Shown: in pieces, positions 33,417 to 42,462 of the stretch
Position numbering within the stretch: position 1 is the first letter of the stretch
Layout: each line of letters opens with the position of its first letter
Assembly: GCA_964017195.1 (NCBI GenBank)
Contig: OZ024894.1
Location: 3,428,847 to 3,492,846 of the forward strand
From: Siderastrea radians
Taxonomy: Eukaryota > Cnidaria > Anthozoa > Scleractinia > Rhizangiidae
Direction: 5' to 3'
DNA length: 64,000 nt
Translations under genes and position numbers: made by a program
The notes under the pieces: model-generated
What the model was told of the DNA's origin: nothing
Databases searched by the model: none
Seen by the model: only the letters and a program-made list of their open reading frames with translations

Positions 33417-33798
33417 AGGGGCTATGTCACGCTGTTTTAGTATCTTTTCAAAAAGCTAAAAAGTGTCTTGGCATCAATTGAATTCCAAAAATAATGGTCT
33501 AGCTTTGTTATTAAAGACTATCTTACGGCACTGAATTTGTTTCCTGTCGTCTGTTGGTACTGATGGCAAGGATGGAAATGGATTGAAACTTGAAAAAATT
33601 GGGCCAATTTTTTCAAGTTTTGGTGTTATGTTCTCAAAAATCACCAAAAAATTATTATGGTTAGCTCTCCCTGATAAAATTCATTTGAAATCTTTCTCAT
33701 AGTTTTACAGGAGCATTTTGTGTATGAGTAAAGGTACTAGGTTATGATTTTAGCACACAACTGATCTAAAATACCAAAATCCTCGTGACATAACCCCT
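33417..33798. mobile_element. 382-bp MITE with TTAA target duplication (filled site)
   Basis: TTAA at 33413-33416 and 33799-33802 flank inverted ends AGGGGCTATGTCACG and AGGGGTTATGTCACG (one mismatch). The sister repeat at 34990-35020 has GCTTAAGCTTAATTATAAG with a single TTAA and no insertion, which is exactly the sequence expected if this element and one TTAA were removed. Non-coding. Confidence 0.88.
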
Positions 33799-34061
33799 TT
33801 AAGCTTAATTATAAGTATTTAATTGGGTTGTTTATCCCTATGCCGGGCAGGATTTTCCATGTGCGTGTCTGTTCTTGAAAAACAACCTTTTCCGTGTTGA
33901 TACGGTAGTTTCTAGTCGAAAATATTAAAAAAGTTTGAAGTGTTTATGATTACATTCGCTCCACGGTTTCCTGCCATCTGACTCAGTGAAACGTACGCGC
34001 GTTCTGACAACCTTTCAAGATTGATCTGCAAACTCGCAAATGTTGGGAAAAAAATAAAAAT

Positions 34062-34203
34062 GTTATTTACCTGCCTAGGTCGGTCCGTATAGGGAAAAAC
34101 TGTGCCCTTGGTCTTGAGTACGGCCCTCGGCCTGCGGCCTGGGCCGTACTCAAGACCGCGGGCACAGTTTTTCCCTATACGGACCTCCCGGCCGGTATAT
34201 AAC
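34062..34203. repeat. Hairpin H2
   Basis: Inverted orientation copy of H1, serving as the right end of the first foldback unit. Confidence 0.9.
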
Positions 34204-34205
34204 AT

Positions 34206-35429
34206 ATATTTATTTTTTTCTTAAGCATTTTTCCGGTCCGGAATCCGGAATCCTTGAATTTGATTGGCTGTTGAAACGCGTTCCGCCGGTCCAGTTTTTT
34301 CCTATCCGGACCGGTTTTGTCATGGACCATTGAACATGTTGAATGAAAGTTGAAAAACAACATACCTCGGTTGAACTCGAGAATTTTTTTATTTACGGCT
34401 CAAAGATGCGACTTTTTTGGCAAGTCACAATTCTTGTGTGTGTTGTAAATGGAAAGTTCAACAAGGAGGGGAATTAAAGACCTTGAAATACCTTCAAAAG
34501 GCAAGTACTCGTTTTAATTTTGTGTAGCTTAGCAGGGCGGTTGGTGAGTTTGTTGTTGAATATAATTCACTTAACACAGCAGTTTTAGTTTTTAAAATTG
34601 CGATCGCCACAATGCCTTTTGACTCCGACATTTACTTTAATGACTTCGTTTTTCAGTTTTTTTCTCTTAAATTAACGAGGTTCGGTATATTTTCATTCAA
34701 GAAATTGTGCAGGCTTAAACTGGAATTTTGCTTTTTCATCTGTCGTAAGCTTAACTGAAGATAAGCTTAAAGGCCAGCGCACCGTTCGCTTTGGTTAAAC
34801 CTGAGATCAAACCGAACGATTTCGCTAAATAATTAAATTGTTTATATCCAAAGAACCAGCACCTACGTTTACAGGTACGAAGCAAAACATAAAAAGAAAG
34901 TAATTAGGCTAAACAGAAATGTTTTTCGAAGTATTATTCTCTTTCATTTTTTACGCAAGGGCAATTAAACCTGTCCTAACGATTGAGTCCTTTGGTTTTG
35001 TTTTTAGGAAGCTTAAGCTTAATTATAAGTATTTAATTGGGTTGTTTATCCATATGCCGGGCAGGATTTTCCATGTGCGTGTCTGTTCTTGAAAAACAAC
35101 CTTTTCCGTGTTGATACGGTAGTTTCTAGTCGAAAATATTACACTTAAGTTTTAAAAAAGTTTGAAGTGTTTATGATTACATTCGCTCCACGGTTTCCTG
35201 CCATCTGACTCGAAACTTACGCGCGTTCTGACAACCTTTCACGATTGATCTGCAAACTCGCAAATGTTGGGGAAAAAAATAAAAATGTTATTTACCTGCC
35301 TAGGTCGGTCCGTATAGGGAAAAACTGTGCCCTTGGTCTTGAGTACGGCCCGAGGCCTGCGGCCTCGGGCCGTACTCAAGACCGCGGGCACAGTTTTTCC
35401 CTATACGGACCTCCCGGCCGGTAAATAAC
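34206..35429. mobile_element. Second tandem foldback unit, lacking its left arm
   Basis: 34206-35106 directly repeats 32625-33894 (minus the MITE). It is followed by an inverted arm (35107-35286) and hairpin H3. The left arm is absent, so the array is H-L-M-L'-H-M-L'-H. Confidence 0.7.
35287..35429. repeat. Hairpin H3
   Basis: Third copy of the hairpin. It interrupts the 3' side of the PLE reverse transcriptase that begins at 35440. Confidence 0.9.
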
Positions 35430-35439
35430 ATATATGTCT

Positions 35440-35835
35440 GGCGCCCCAAACCAGAAAACTTTGGATACACGTTTGCGTTCTCTGCGCTTGCCCGCACTGG
35501 AGGAAGGAATCTTGTCAGCTCTATGAAGAAGAGTATGGACTACCCATCGTTTATGTTGCATAGGATGATAGGAATCAAAGTCAAGATATTTGTCCGTGTG
35601 AGTTGGTTTTCTGTATAACCCCACTATGACAATTCCATTATTTATTGTGGTTACCGTGTCCAAGAAGTGAAGACGGTTGTTTTCTTCAAATTCGGTGGTG
35701 AAACGAATGTAAGGATTGATGGACTTGAGATGGTCGTGAAACTCCTGTACATGTTGTCTGTGAAGGTATGCGTGGCTATCATCCACGTATCTGAACCACC
35801 AACGTGGAGGGTGTGGAGCGGTGGAAAGAGCTGTT
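35440..35835 (-). pseudogene. PLE reverse transcriptase palm fragment, family D
   Basis: Minus strand: PRWWFRYVDDSHAYLHRQ with catalytic YVDD at about 35778-35789, then YIRFTTEFEENNRLHFLDT, GLYRKPTHTDKYLDFDSYHP and HKRWVVHTLLHRADKIPSS. This is the C-terminal half of the palm and the start of the thumb. It is cut by hairpin H3 on its 3' side. The N-terminal half of the same kind of protein lies next to it in the opposite orientation (35862-36890). Confidence 0.88.
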
Positions 35836-35861
35836 TCCTCAAATTATTCCATTACAAGGTT

Positions 35862-36890
35862 TGCATTGTTACGATACGCTGAAGAGGGCAAGACTACTAC
35901 CAAGCAGTCTTCGTTTCAGTCCTCCAATCAGATGCAAAGAGGGTCTTAAGATTGCAGCCAATGCCGGTTGGAGTTTCATGAGACTACGCATACAGCATGG
36001 ACATCAGAAGATTACGCATTTGAAGCTTTGAAAGAACGCCTAGAACACGCCACTAGAAAATTATCCTCGAACCTATCCCAGCAACATCTTTATATGCTAC
36101 ACAAGGTTATCGAACACAACGTCCAGATAATTAACAAAAAAATCAAGACTAGACATTCACAGAAATTATTCAACATTGGGGCACTCCAAAGCAACAACGA
36201 TTCTTATGTTAACAAAGATCGATGGGTGTTGAATCTTTCCAACCAACAACTCAGTGCCCACGAAACAGAGTTGCTGAGCAATGGACTAAACTTCACTCCC
36301 ACTCCAAGTTCCATTCCTGTTGCCAAAATAGTCTCCAACATTGAATCTGGTACTTACAATCTTCCTGACCACTCGAAAGCGACCATTCGCGCTGCTACTG
36401 TCAACATCCTAAAGAATAGCAAACCCCAGCCAACTAGTAATATCACAAGACAGCAGACCACAGCCCTCCAGAAGCTCAAACAAGATCCATCCATTACGAT
36501 CGTACCAGCAGACAAAGGTAGAGCTGTTGTAGTCATGCACACCGAGTAGTCATACAAAACAAAGGTGAACGAACTACTAAATGATGAGGACACGTACTTG
36601 AAGATAACTGACGAACGCAGAAACGCCACCTCTCAAGTTGAGAAAGATCTGAATAGGATGTTGGCAGACATAAAATCAAGCCCCTCAGACCACAACAAGA
36701 CAACGACCAAACAGAACAGAGTCTATATTTCCACCTTCGCAAGATTTACAAACCTAATTTACCTCTGCGACCCGTTACCAGTTGCATAACTCTCTAACTT
36801 ACAACCTGTCGAGACACCTGGTCACCATCTTGTCTCCTCTTCTCAACGGGAAGTACTCTGTTAAGAACAGTACCATTTTCAACCTTGAAC
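35862..36890 (+). pseudogene. PLE N-terminal region and RT fingers, family D
   Basis: The plus frame from about 35890 has LQRLEHATRKLSSN-like helices, then DRWVLNLSNQQLSAHETELL, LNFTPTPSSIPVAKIVSNIE, and the RT entry block ITIVPADKGRAVVVM. A TAG stop interrupts it at 36547-36549; the same frame resumes (KVNELLNDEDTYLKITDE). A frameshift near 36720 leads to FHLRKIYKPNLPLRPVTSCI and TYNLSRHLVTILSPLL. The palm (YxDD) is missing because the LINE fragment begins at about 36890. Order and spacing match PLE N-termini. Inactive. Confidence 0.85.
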
Positions 36891-38160
36891 TATTAGTACA
36901 CTGGCGGGTTAACAGATAAGCTGCTTTCCAATTTATCTCGGAACAATTACAATCCGACATCCATTTTTCTTGACTCTTGGCAGGTAAAGATCCCTTTTTT
37001 TCTACAAGGACCTTGTATACGATTTGACTTGCTTTTTTCGCTTTTTCTAACTTAGAAGTCATTGGTTCGTGCTTCATCGATTCGGTTGGATTATTTCCCA
37101 GAGACTTTTTCACTATTTTAAGCACAGAAATAACGCCACAATAGGTAAGAGGGCACAGCGTGAATTTAAATTTTGCCTTAAATTCTTGATACGAGAGAAA
37201 GGAGTTATCGTCCTTTAGCAAATCCCTGACTTGATTAATGCCACTCCTAGACCAGTCAGAATAGAAAAAGTCTTTTTGGCGCTTCTAAACACCGAGTTAA
37301 ACCAAAGAGTTTGAGAATGGAAATGCTCAACCGATTTTAACTGGGGTTCAAAGTTAACTTTGGTCCAGATATTCAGAACTTCCTTTAAGAAAGGGTCCTT
37401 AAAATGAACGCGGTTTAGAAGGTCATTTTTGCTCAGGTTGTAAGTAAAAAACATCTTCCCCCCAAAACATTCCAATTCCAAATCCAGGAAGAGTTTCCAT
37501 TTGCCTTTGTTCTCCTCGTCCAAATTTTTTTTAATCCAAGAGCACTTTAGGGCTTTATTAAAAGACTCAATGTCCAACATTCTAAGACCGCCATCTTTAA
37601 AGTCGTTTATCATGACTTTTTGCTTTATTTTATCGCTTTTCCCGTCCCATAGAAAATCATAGAAAAGGCTATTTACTTCCCTAATAATGGACTCTTTTGA
37701 TTGAAGGGATGTCAAAACATAAACTAGCTGTGATGCCACAAGGCTTTTTAAAACAACGATTTTCTCGAGTAGGCTTAACCTTCGGAGACTCCCCTAGGTA
37801 AGGCATTTTCTTGCAGTTTCCAATTTTTCGAGAAGATTCAATGATAAGGATATTTGTAGGTCGTTTGAAAACCAGACCCCTAAAGCTTTTACTTTTTGAT
37901 CCGGCCATTTGAGGTTCTTTTCTGGGAGGAGAACGACTTTACTGTTAGACATTGAACCGATCCAGAAAGCTTCTGTCTTTTTGTAATTGAGCCTGAGGCC
38001 GGACACGTTTCCAAATGTTTTTAACGTTGACAAAGCCTCCTGGAAGGAGTTCTCGGAGCCATCTAGTGTTAAAGTGGTGTCATCGGCATATTGACATAAC
38101 TTAATTTCTGTGTTTTTAACAATAATCCCTTTAATATTTGGATTAGCTCGGATATCCGAG
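36890..38160 (-). pseudogene. Tx1/L1-like LINE ORF2, C-terminal half
   Basis: Minus strand from 38160: IRANPNIKGIIVKNTEIKL, then the catalytic CQYADDTTLTLDGS (YADD complement about 38079-38090), GLRLNYKKTEAFWIGS, and VKALGVWFSNDLQIS. A frameshift near 37790 leads to LFYDFLWDGKSDKIKQKVMI, DFKDGGLRMLDIESFNKALK, NKGKWKLFLDLELE. Another near 37215 leads to FLSYQEFKAKFKF and WKAAYLLTRQCTNSS. This is the usual order of the palm, thumb and C-terminal region of an L1/Tx1-type ORF2. The endonuclease and fingers are missing. Both ends abut PLE pieces in the opposite orientation. Confidence 0.85.
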
Positions 38161-38735
38161 CAGACAACAATTATCCCCGAAGTTTCGTCAGGGGTTGTGA
38201 TGTCAAACAGCAAACTCAACCCCAAACTCCTGATGTCATACCTGTCGTTCGTGCTCAGCCTACATTTAAAAACCTTGTGGTTTTGCCTAACATCAAAGGC
38301 ATTTCTGAAAAGATCGTTAGAGTGTTACGGAGGGAAAACGTGAAAGTGGGATATAAACCCATCAAAACGCTGAACCACTCTTTCCCGAGACCGAAAGACA
38401 ACAACGAGAAAAAGGATACCAGAGATGTTGTCTATAAGACAAATTGTTTAAGCTGTGACTTCGTTTACTACGGACAAACCGGAAGAGCTATAAAAACTAG
38501 AATCTCCGAACATAAAAGAGCCGTTCGGACGTTTGACTTGAATTCAAAGATTGCTCAACACGTACACAAACATGATCGCACTTTTGATTTTCACATTGTA
38601 GAAATCGTTGACAGAACAACCTATTGTCATAAAAGACTGTTCCTTGAAGCGTGGTACTCCCTCAGGGACTCTAACGCAGGCCTGATAATCGTATTGACAT
38701 TCCTAGTATTTGCACCTCTCTTTGCTAACTAGCAG
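38160..38735 (+). pseudogene. PLE linker + GIY-YIG, family C, copy 2
   Basis: Plus strand: SEQTTIIPEVSSGVVMSNSK, then after a frame change LPNIKGISEKIVRVLRREN, VGYKPIKTLNHSFPRPKD, TRDVVYKTNCLSCDFVYYGQ, TGRAIKTRISEHKRAV, QHVHKHDRTFDFHIVEIVD, KRLFLEAWYSLRDS, and a stop near 38732. GIY-YIG halves are VVYKT and VYYGQTGR. The second frame is uninterrupted for about 150 codons. Nearly the same as the minus-strand copy at 30948-31725. Confidence 0.88.
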
Positions 38736-38820
38736 CGTCTCGTATTCCCCTTCTCATACCTTTGGATATCTGCATCACTTAGGACCGTACATATTTTATT
38801 GTTACATTTTTATTCCATCG

Positions 38821-38854
38821 CTGATGAAGATCGAAGATTTTTGATCGAAACGTC
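38821..38854 (+). ncRNA. Hammerhead-like core, family C
   Basis: CTGATGA (38821-38827), stem II GATCG-loop-GATC, GAAAC, GTC. It lies 89 bases after the PLE stop codon. Stem I complementarity is weak, as in the sister copy. Confidence 0.5.
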
Positions 38855-39018
38855 CCGTAATTTTGAACGTTCGTTTTTAACGTTTTTTAGCCAGTGTCAA
38901 ACTACTGTGATTCCTGGCTACAATTTTAGTATTTTTCAATCACTGTAACCTTATAGAACAATATACAAACAGGATAATGGGCTCCTGATACAAACTAAAA
39001 CAATCGAATGTCGAAGTA

Positions 39019-39759
39019 CAGTCGAAGTTCTCTACAACGGCCACCCGGGGGGATAGAGTTTACTGGCTGCTGTAGAGAGGTGGCCATTATAGGGAGGTAG
39101 GGATGTAATGTGACACCACTCGAGAATTCATTCAACAGTCGTGATAGAATAATATTATTCTAATTGCTTGTATCTAACCGTAAAAAACAGTGTTAATCAA
39201 TGACATTACAACTCGAAAGAAGTGCGAAAGGTCTTTAGCGAACATGTCAACAAAGCAAAGCCAATTGGTGAAATCAGACGTGAGTATTTCTGCCATCTCT
39301 TCTTTTCGGAGAGTGAACGGCCTGTGTCGACTATGCACATCGTCCATTTTAGGCGCTTCTCTCTTTCTTTGTGGAAAAAAAGCAGAAGTACAATACAAAC
39401 AACTCATTTAGTGTTAACTTAGTCTTTAAACACGACATTTCACTAGAAGACGAATGAAAAGAAATTGTTCAAAAGTGGTGCCGTTTGAAAAGGTGTTAAT
39501 CTGCCGACCAATCGCTATTAACCTTCTCAATCTCCTCAAACGTGTGCTTGAGTTTCGTGTCCCCTGCTCAGCGCAACAGCATTACTGTGGTACTTTTTTT
39601 TTTAAATAATTGTGCTTAAAAGCACCATTATTCTGCAGTTGTTCGTTTTGTGGCCGTTATGGAGAAGTTATCTGGGGAGTTGGAGACTCGTTTTACTGGT
39701 CGTTGCCGTCGTAGAAAGTGGCCATTGTAGGGAGGTGGCCGTTAGTAGAGGTTCGACTG
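39019..39759. mobile_element. pogo/Tigger-like non-autonomous element, 741 bp
   Basis: Ends CAGTCGAAGTTCTCTACAAC and inverted CAGTCGAACCTCTACTAAC, both followed by CGGCCAC and flanked by TA (39017-39018, 39760-39761). Subterminal GGTGGCC-x-TTATAGGGAGG copies lie at 39080-39100 and 39715-39740. Internal frames show no transposase motif. Confidence 0.7.
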
Positions 39760-39761
39760 TA

Positions 39762-40309
39762 TATGTTTGAGTCTTCTGCCAAGTCGCTTGCAGGTGCTTA
39801 GAAGTGCAAAACATAACAAACTGACTTCTCGTTTTCTATGTCAATGAAACTTTCACATGGCGAGTTAGGTAGGTAGGAGTTACAGATAATTCTAACGTTT
39901 TGGGAAGTAAATGCCTTTCATGGAAGCCAAAAAGACTTGTAGATTGAAGTCGTAGATTGGTGTAACTTTGCAAAATAAATAGCTGCGAGTTGGCTGTTCC
40001 GATTTGTTTTGACTATTCTTGACGATTTCACACTCGCAGGAATATTCTGGCAACCGATAAAGATTGCGAGAAGAATAATAGAACTGTTTGAAAACAATAA
40101 CAAACCTCTCTCTTCCGCAGAGGCTCATATAAGTAAACAACAGTGAAAGAAAAAACGAAAGTGTGAGCGCGAAGGAGAGAAAACAGGAGCGCGGGGAACG
40201 ATGGGAAGAGGGAAAAGCCGGGAGCTTCTGCCAAATAATGTTTTCAAAATGGCGCCCGATTTCCGAGGGAAGCTGGGACAAGTCATAGCCCTCAAAAATA
40301 TTAAACAAG
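39762..40309. other. Possible promoter region of the helicase remnant
   Basis: Composition becomes GC-richer from 40170, with GGGAAGAGGGAAAAG and AAAATGGCGCCCG. No TATA box was assigned. It lies directly upstream of the frame at 40310. Confidence 0.3.
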
Positions 40310-40513
40310 GTGGCGGAACATTCAGTTCGAAAAGAAGAGGATGTTTTCTCTCTTTCCGTGCGACCGTTTCAAAAGGCGAATGAAAGCAGTAAGACAATAT
40401 GTTTGAAATGTTTTGAAGATGACGGCTTAGTCAACTTTTTTACCAAGGGAGATGGAATAAGTCAGCATTTTCGTACGTGGCGAAAGCAAGACAGTTTTCC
40501 AGAATTGCTAAGG
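40310..40513 (+). other. Candidate first exon ahead of the RecQ remnant
   Basis: The open frame MAEHSVRKEEDVFSLSVRPF continues to WRKQDSFPELLR and ends at a GTGAGG that could be a splice donor (40514). No domain was recognised. Association with the helicase downstream is positional inference only. Confidence 0.3.
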
Positions 40514-40564
40514 TGAGGAAACGACGAGCTTCCTCGAGCGATTGAGAAGACTATTGCGAACGGT

Positions 40565-41145
40565 TAGTCAGTGGAATTCTATTTCCAAAATTTTGTCTGG
40601 ACAAGACGTGATTGTTGTCATACCAACTTGTAGAGAAAAGACAGCGATTTGTGTATTGCCGTGAATCATGATGCCTTCGTTAGCAGTTGTGATTTCCCCA
40701 CTGATGACGCTAATGTGTGATCAAGTGGCAAAGCTTAAACGGTTTGGAATCAACACTTGCTATTACAAAACCATGTTAAGTGACAACGCAAGACAAGCCA
40801 TTCTGCATAATCTGAAGCAACTAATAGCCAATACCAGTTTGTTTTTTGAGTCCTGAAACTATGATCACAGACAGTTTCCAAAGCTGCCTGGACGCTCTGA
40901 GAGGAAAAAAGGCCCAAAATGTTTGTTGTAGATGAAGCACATTGCGTGGACACCTGGGGAAAGGACTTCAGTCCTGCCCTGATCAGCAATTAGATATTTT
41001 TAGAACGTATGGCTTGCCATTTCTCGCACTTACTGGTACAGCAAAGAGACAGACATTGTAAACAATCAGTACAGCACTTGTCTTCACATGGAAAACCCCG
41101 AAGTAGTGGGATTGCCCTGCCGCAGAAACAACCTCTGTCAGATTA
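40565..41145 (+). pseudogene. Decayed RecQ-family DNA helicase
   Basis: Successive frames read QWNSISKILSGQDVIVVIPT with a degraded Walker A (PTCREKTAIC, where GxGK is expected), AVVISPLMTLMCDQVAKLKR and FGINTCYY, then after a stop FLSPETMITDSFQSCLDAL. After a frameshift comes MFVVDEAHCVDTWGKDFSPA (motif II DEAH box plus the RecQ-typical C-V-x-x-W-G-x-D-F) and IFRTYGLPFLALTGTAKRQT (motif III). These are helicase motifs I to III of RecQ in the correct order, with at least two in-frame stops and two frameshifts. The second RecA lobe is not seen. RecQ-like genes are known inside some eukaryotic mobile elements; that origin is inference here. Confidence 0.8.
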
Positions 41146-41682
41146 TTGAAAGTTCTGCAGTCTTGTTTCATTTACTATTGATATTAAAAAAATCTTGTTG
41201 TAGCCTACTTTTTTATTTGTTTGCTTTGAGGCTCTCGCATCTGCAACCATCCACTATGTGACTTCATCTTGCAACAAGGATTAAGTCAACTGTCTTTTGC
41301 TTAATATTTTTTTTTAATTTTGTTGTCACACACGCAAGCGCATACATTACCATTATCTCTAGCATACATTTGCATAATCTATAACATACAAATACTTTTG
41401 TTACTATGATCTAAATTGCACTATATTGAGGCTTTGATACCTCTGTACTATTCTTTGATGCAATATCAACGCACAGATTCTCTTCATTCACAGTATTTCC
41501 TTTTGGTATGGCCAAGTTGTTTATACCATTAAAACTATCAATATCCAGATTCTCCTTATTGGACTAATCATCTCCCTCATGACTTCCTCACTTATTATTT
41601 TTATTAAATAGCACTGGTCATGCACATGATGGAACAACCTACAAATTCTCCATACTGTTCTATGGCATTTTATATAGTTGAC

Positions 41683-41865
41683 CCCCGGTAACTCGAAGCT
41701 TGCGCTAACGCGAACGAAAATTGTTTTCCTCTGGATTTGCTCCAAACATTTACTGTAATTTAACCTCAAGAACTCAAACCTCCCGCTGACTCGAAGTATA
41801 TTTCTTTTTCCTCCAGGTCATTTTTATTACAATTTTACCCTCGATAACTCGAACCTCATTTGTCA
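41683..41865. repeat. pogo-like subterminal repeat cluster
   Basis: Three degenerate units of ACCCCCGGTAACTCGAAGC / AACCTCAAGAACTCAAACC / ACCCTCGATAACTCGAACC type at about 41683, 41762 and 41832. They resemble one end of a pogo-like element. No matching opposite end was found. Confidence 0.4.
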
Positions 41866-41934
41866 AAGTGTAATGAGACAAACATTCTCCATAACATACA
41901 CGACGTGTTTGTGGAAGATTTCGAAATTCAGCAA

Positions 41935-42462
41935 AGACGACAACGGCTTAAAATAGGTCACATACGAAGAAAATTCCACAAAAACTCGCCAGGGCGGACT
42001 TTGCAAGAAACGACGAGTCGTTCAACCCAAAATTTTCTCTACTGGTGGGCCAAGGTGTCCTGTGAAGCTTTTCAAAACCTTCCTGTCTCGAAGACCAGAA
42101 GAAATGATGAGCAGCGGGCTGTTTTATTTCCCTCTGATTGAAAGGCCGAAGACTCAAGTATGGTATCAGAACGACAGAGAATTGGCATCAACAGCATTAA
42201 TTCCTTTATGAAGTCCATGGCTGTTCAGGGAGGACTGGAAGGTAGATAGCTCACAAATTACAGCGCCCGTAAAACGTTGGTGAAAAAGCTGAAAGCTGCT
42301 AACCAGCCACAGTCGGCCATTATCGGCTTCACTGGTCACACGAATGAGCGATCACTTGCAGATTATGAAGAAAGAGATGAGAATGAGCAAGGGCTCATTT
42401 TTTCTATCATCAGCCCAGGGGCACACGCAAGCTCAGGTCACCATCATCCACTGGAATAAAAA
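41935..42462 (+). pseudogene. Decayed Crypton/KIAA1958-like tyrosine recombinase, catalytic end
   Basis: Frames in order read FSTGGPRCPVKLFKTFLSRR, PEEMMSSGLFYFPLIERP, VWYQNDREL, then RIGINSINSFMKSMAVQGGL, and after a stop TNYSARKTLVKKLKAANQPQ, IIGFTGHTNERSLADYEERD. The last block is the tyrosine-recombinase signature: the H-x-x-R box appears as Y-S-A-R (the His is replaced), TGH supplies the second His and LADY the presumed nucleophilic Tyr. Stops and frameshifts make it inactive. It is the catalytic half of the same family whose N-terminal half is at 60788-61354. Confidence 0.8.

Larger units (their letters stand above)
32292..34203. mobile_element. Foldback-type element with ~320-bp inverted ends
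   Basis: 32292-32612 is matched, inverted, by 33895-34203. The outermost 142 bases of each end are themselves a hairpin (32292-32433 and 34062-34203). Middle DNA (32625-33894) is non-coding, contains GGTCCGGAATCCGGAATCC and hosts a TTAA MITE. No transposase was seen. Confidence 0.65.

Noticed and set aside
38160..38225. N-terminus of the minus-strand LINE frame starting at 38225
   Set aside because: It is antisense to the PLE linker on the plus strand; the LINE similarity begins at about 38160.
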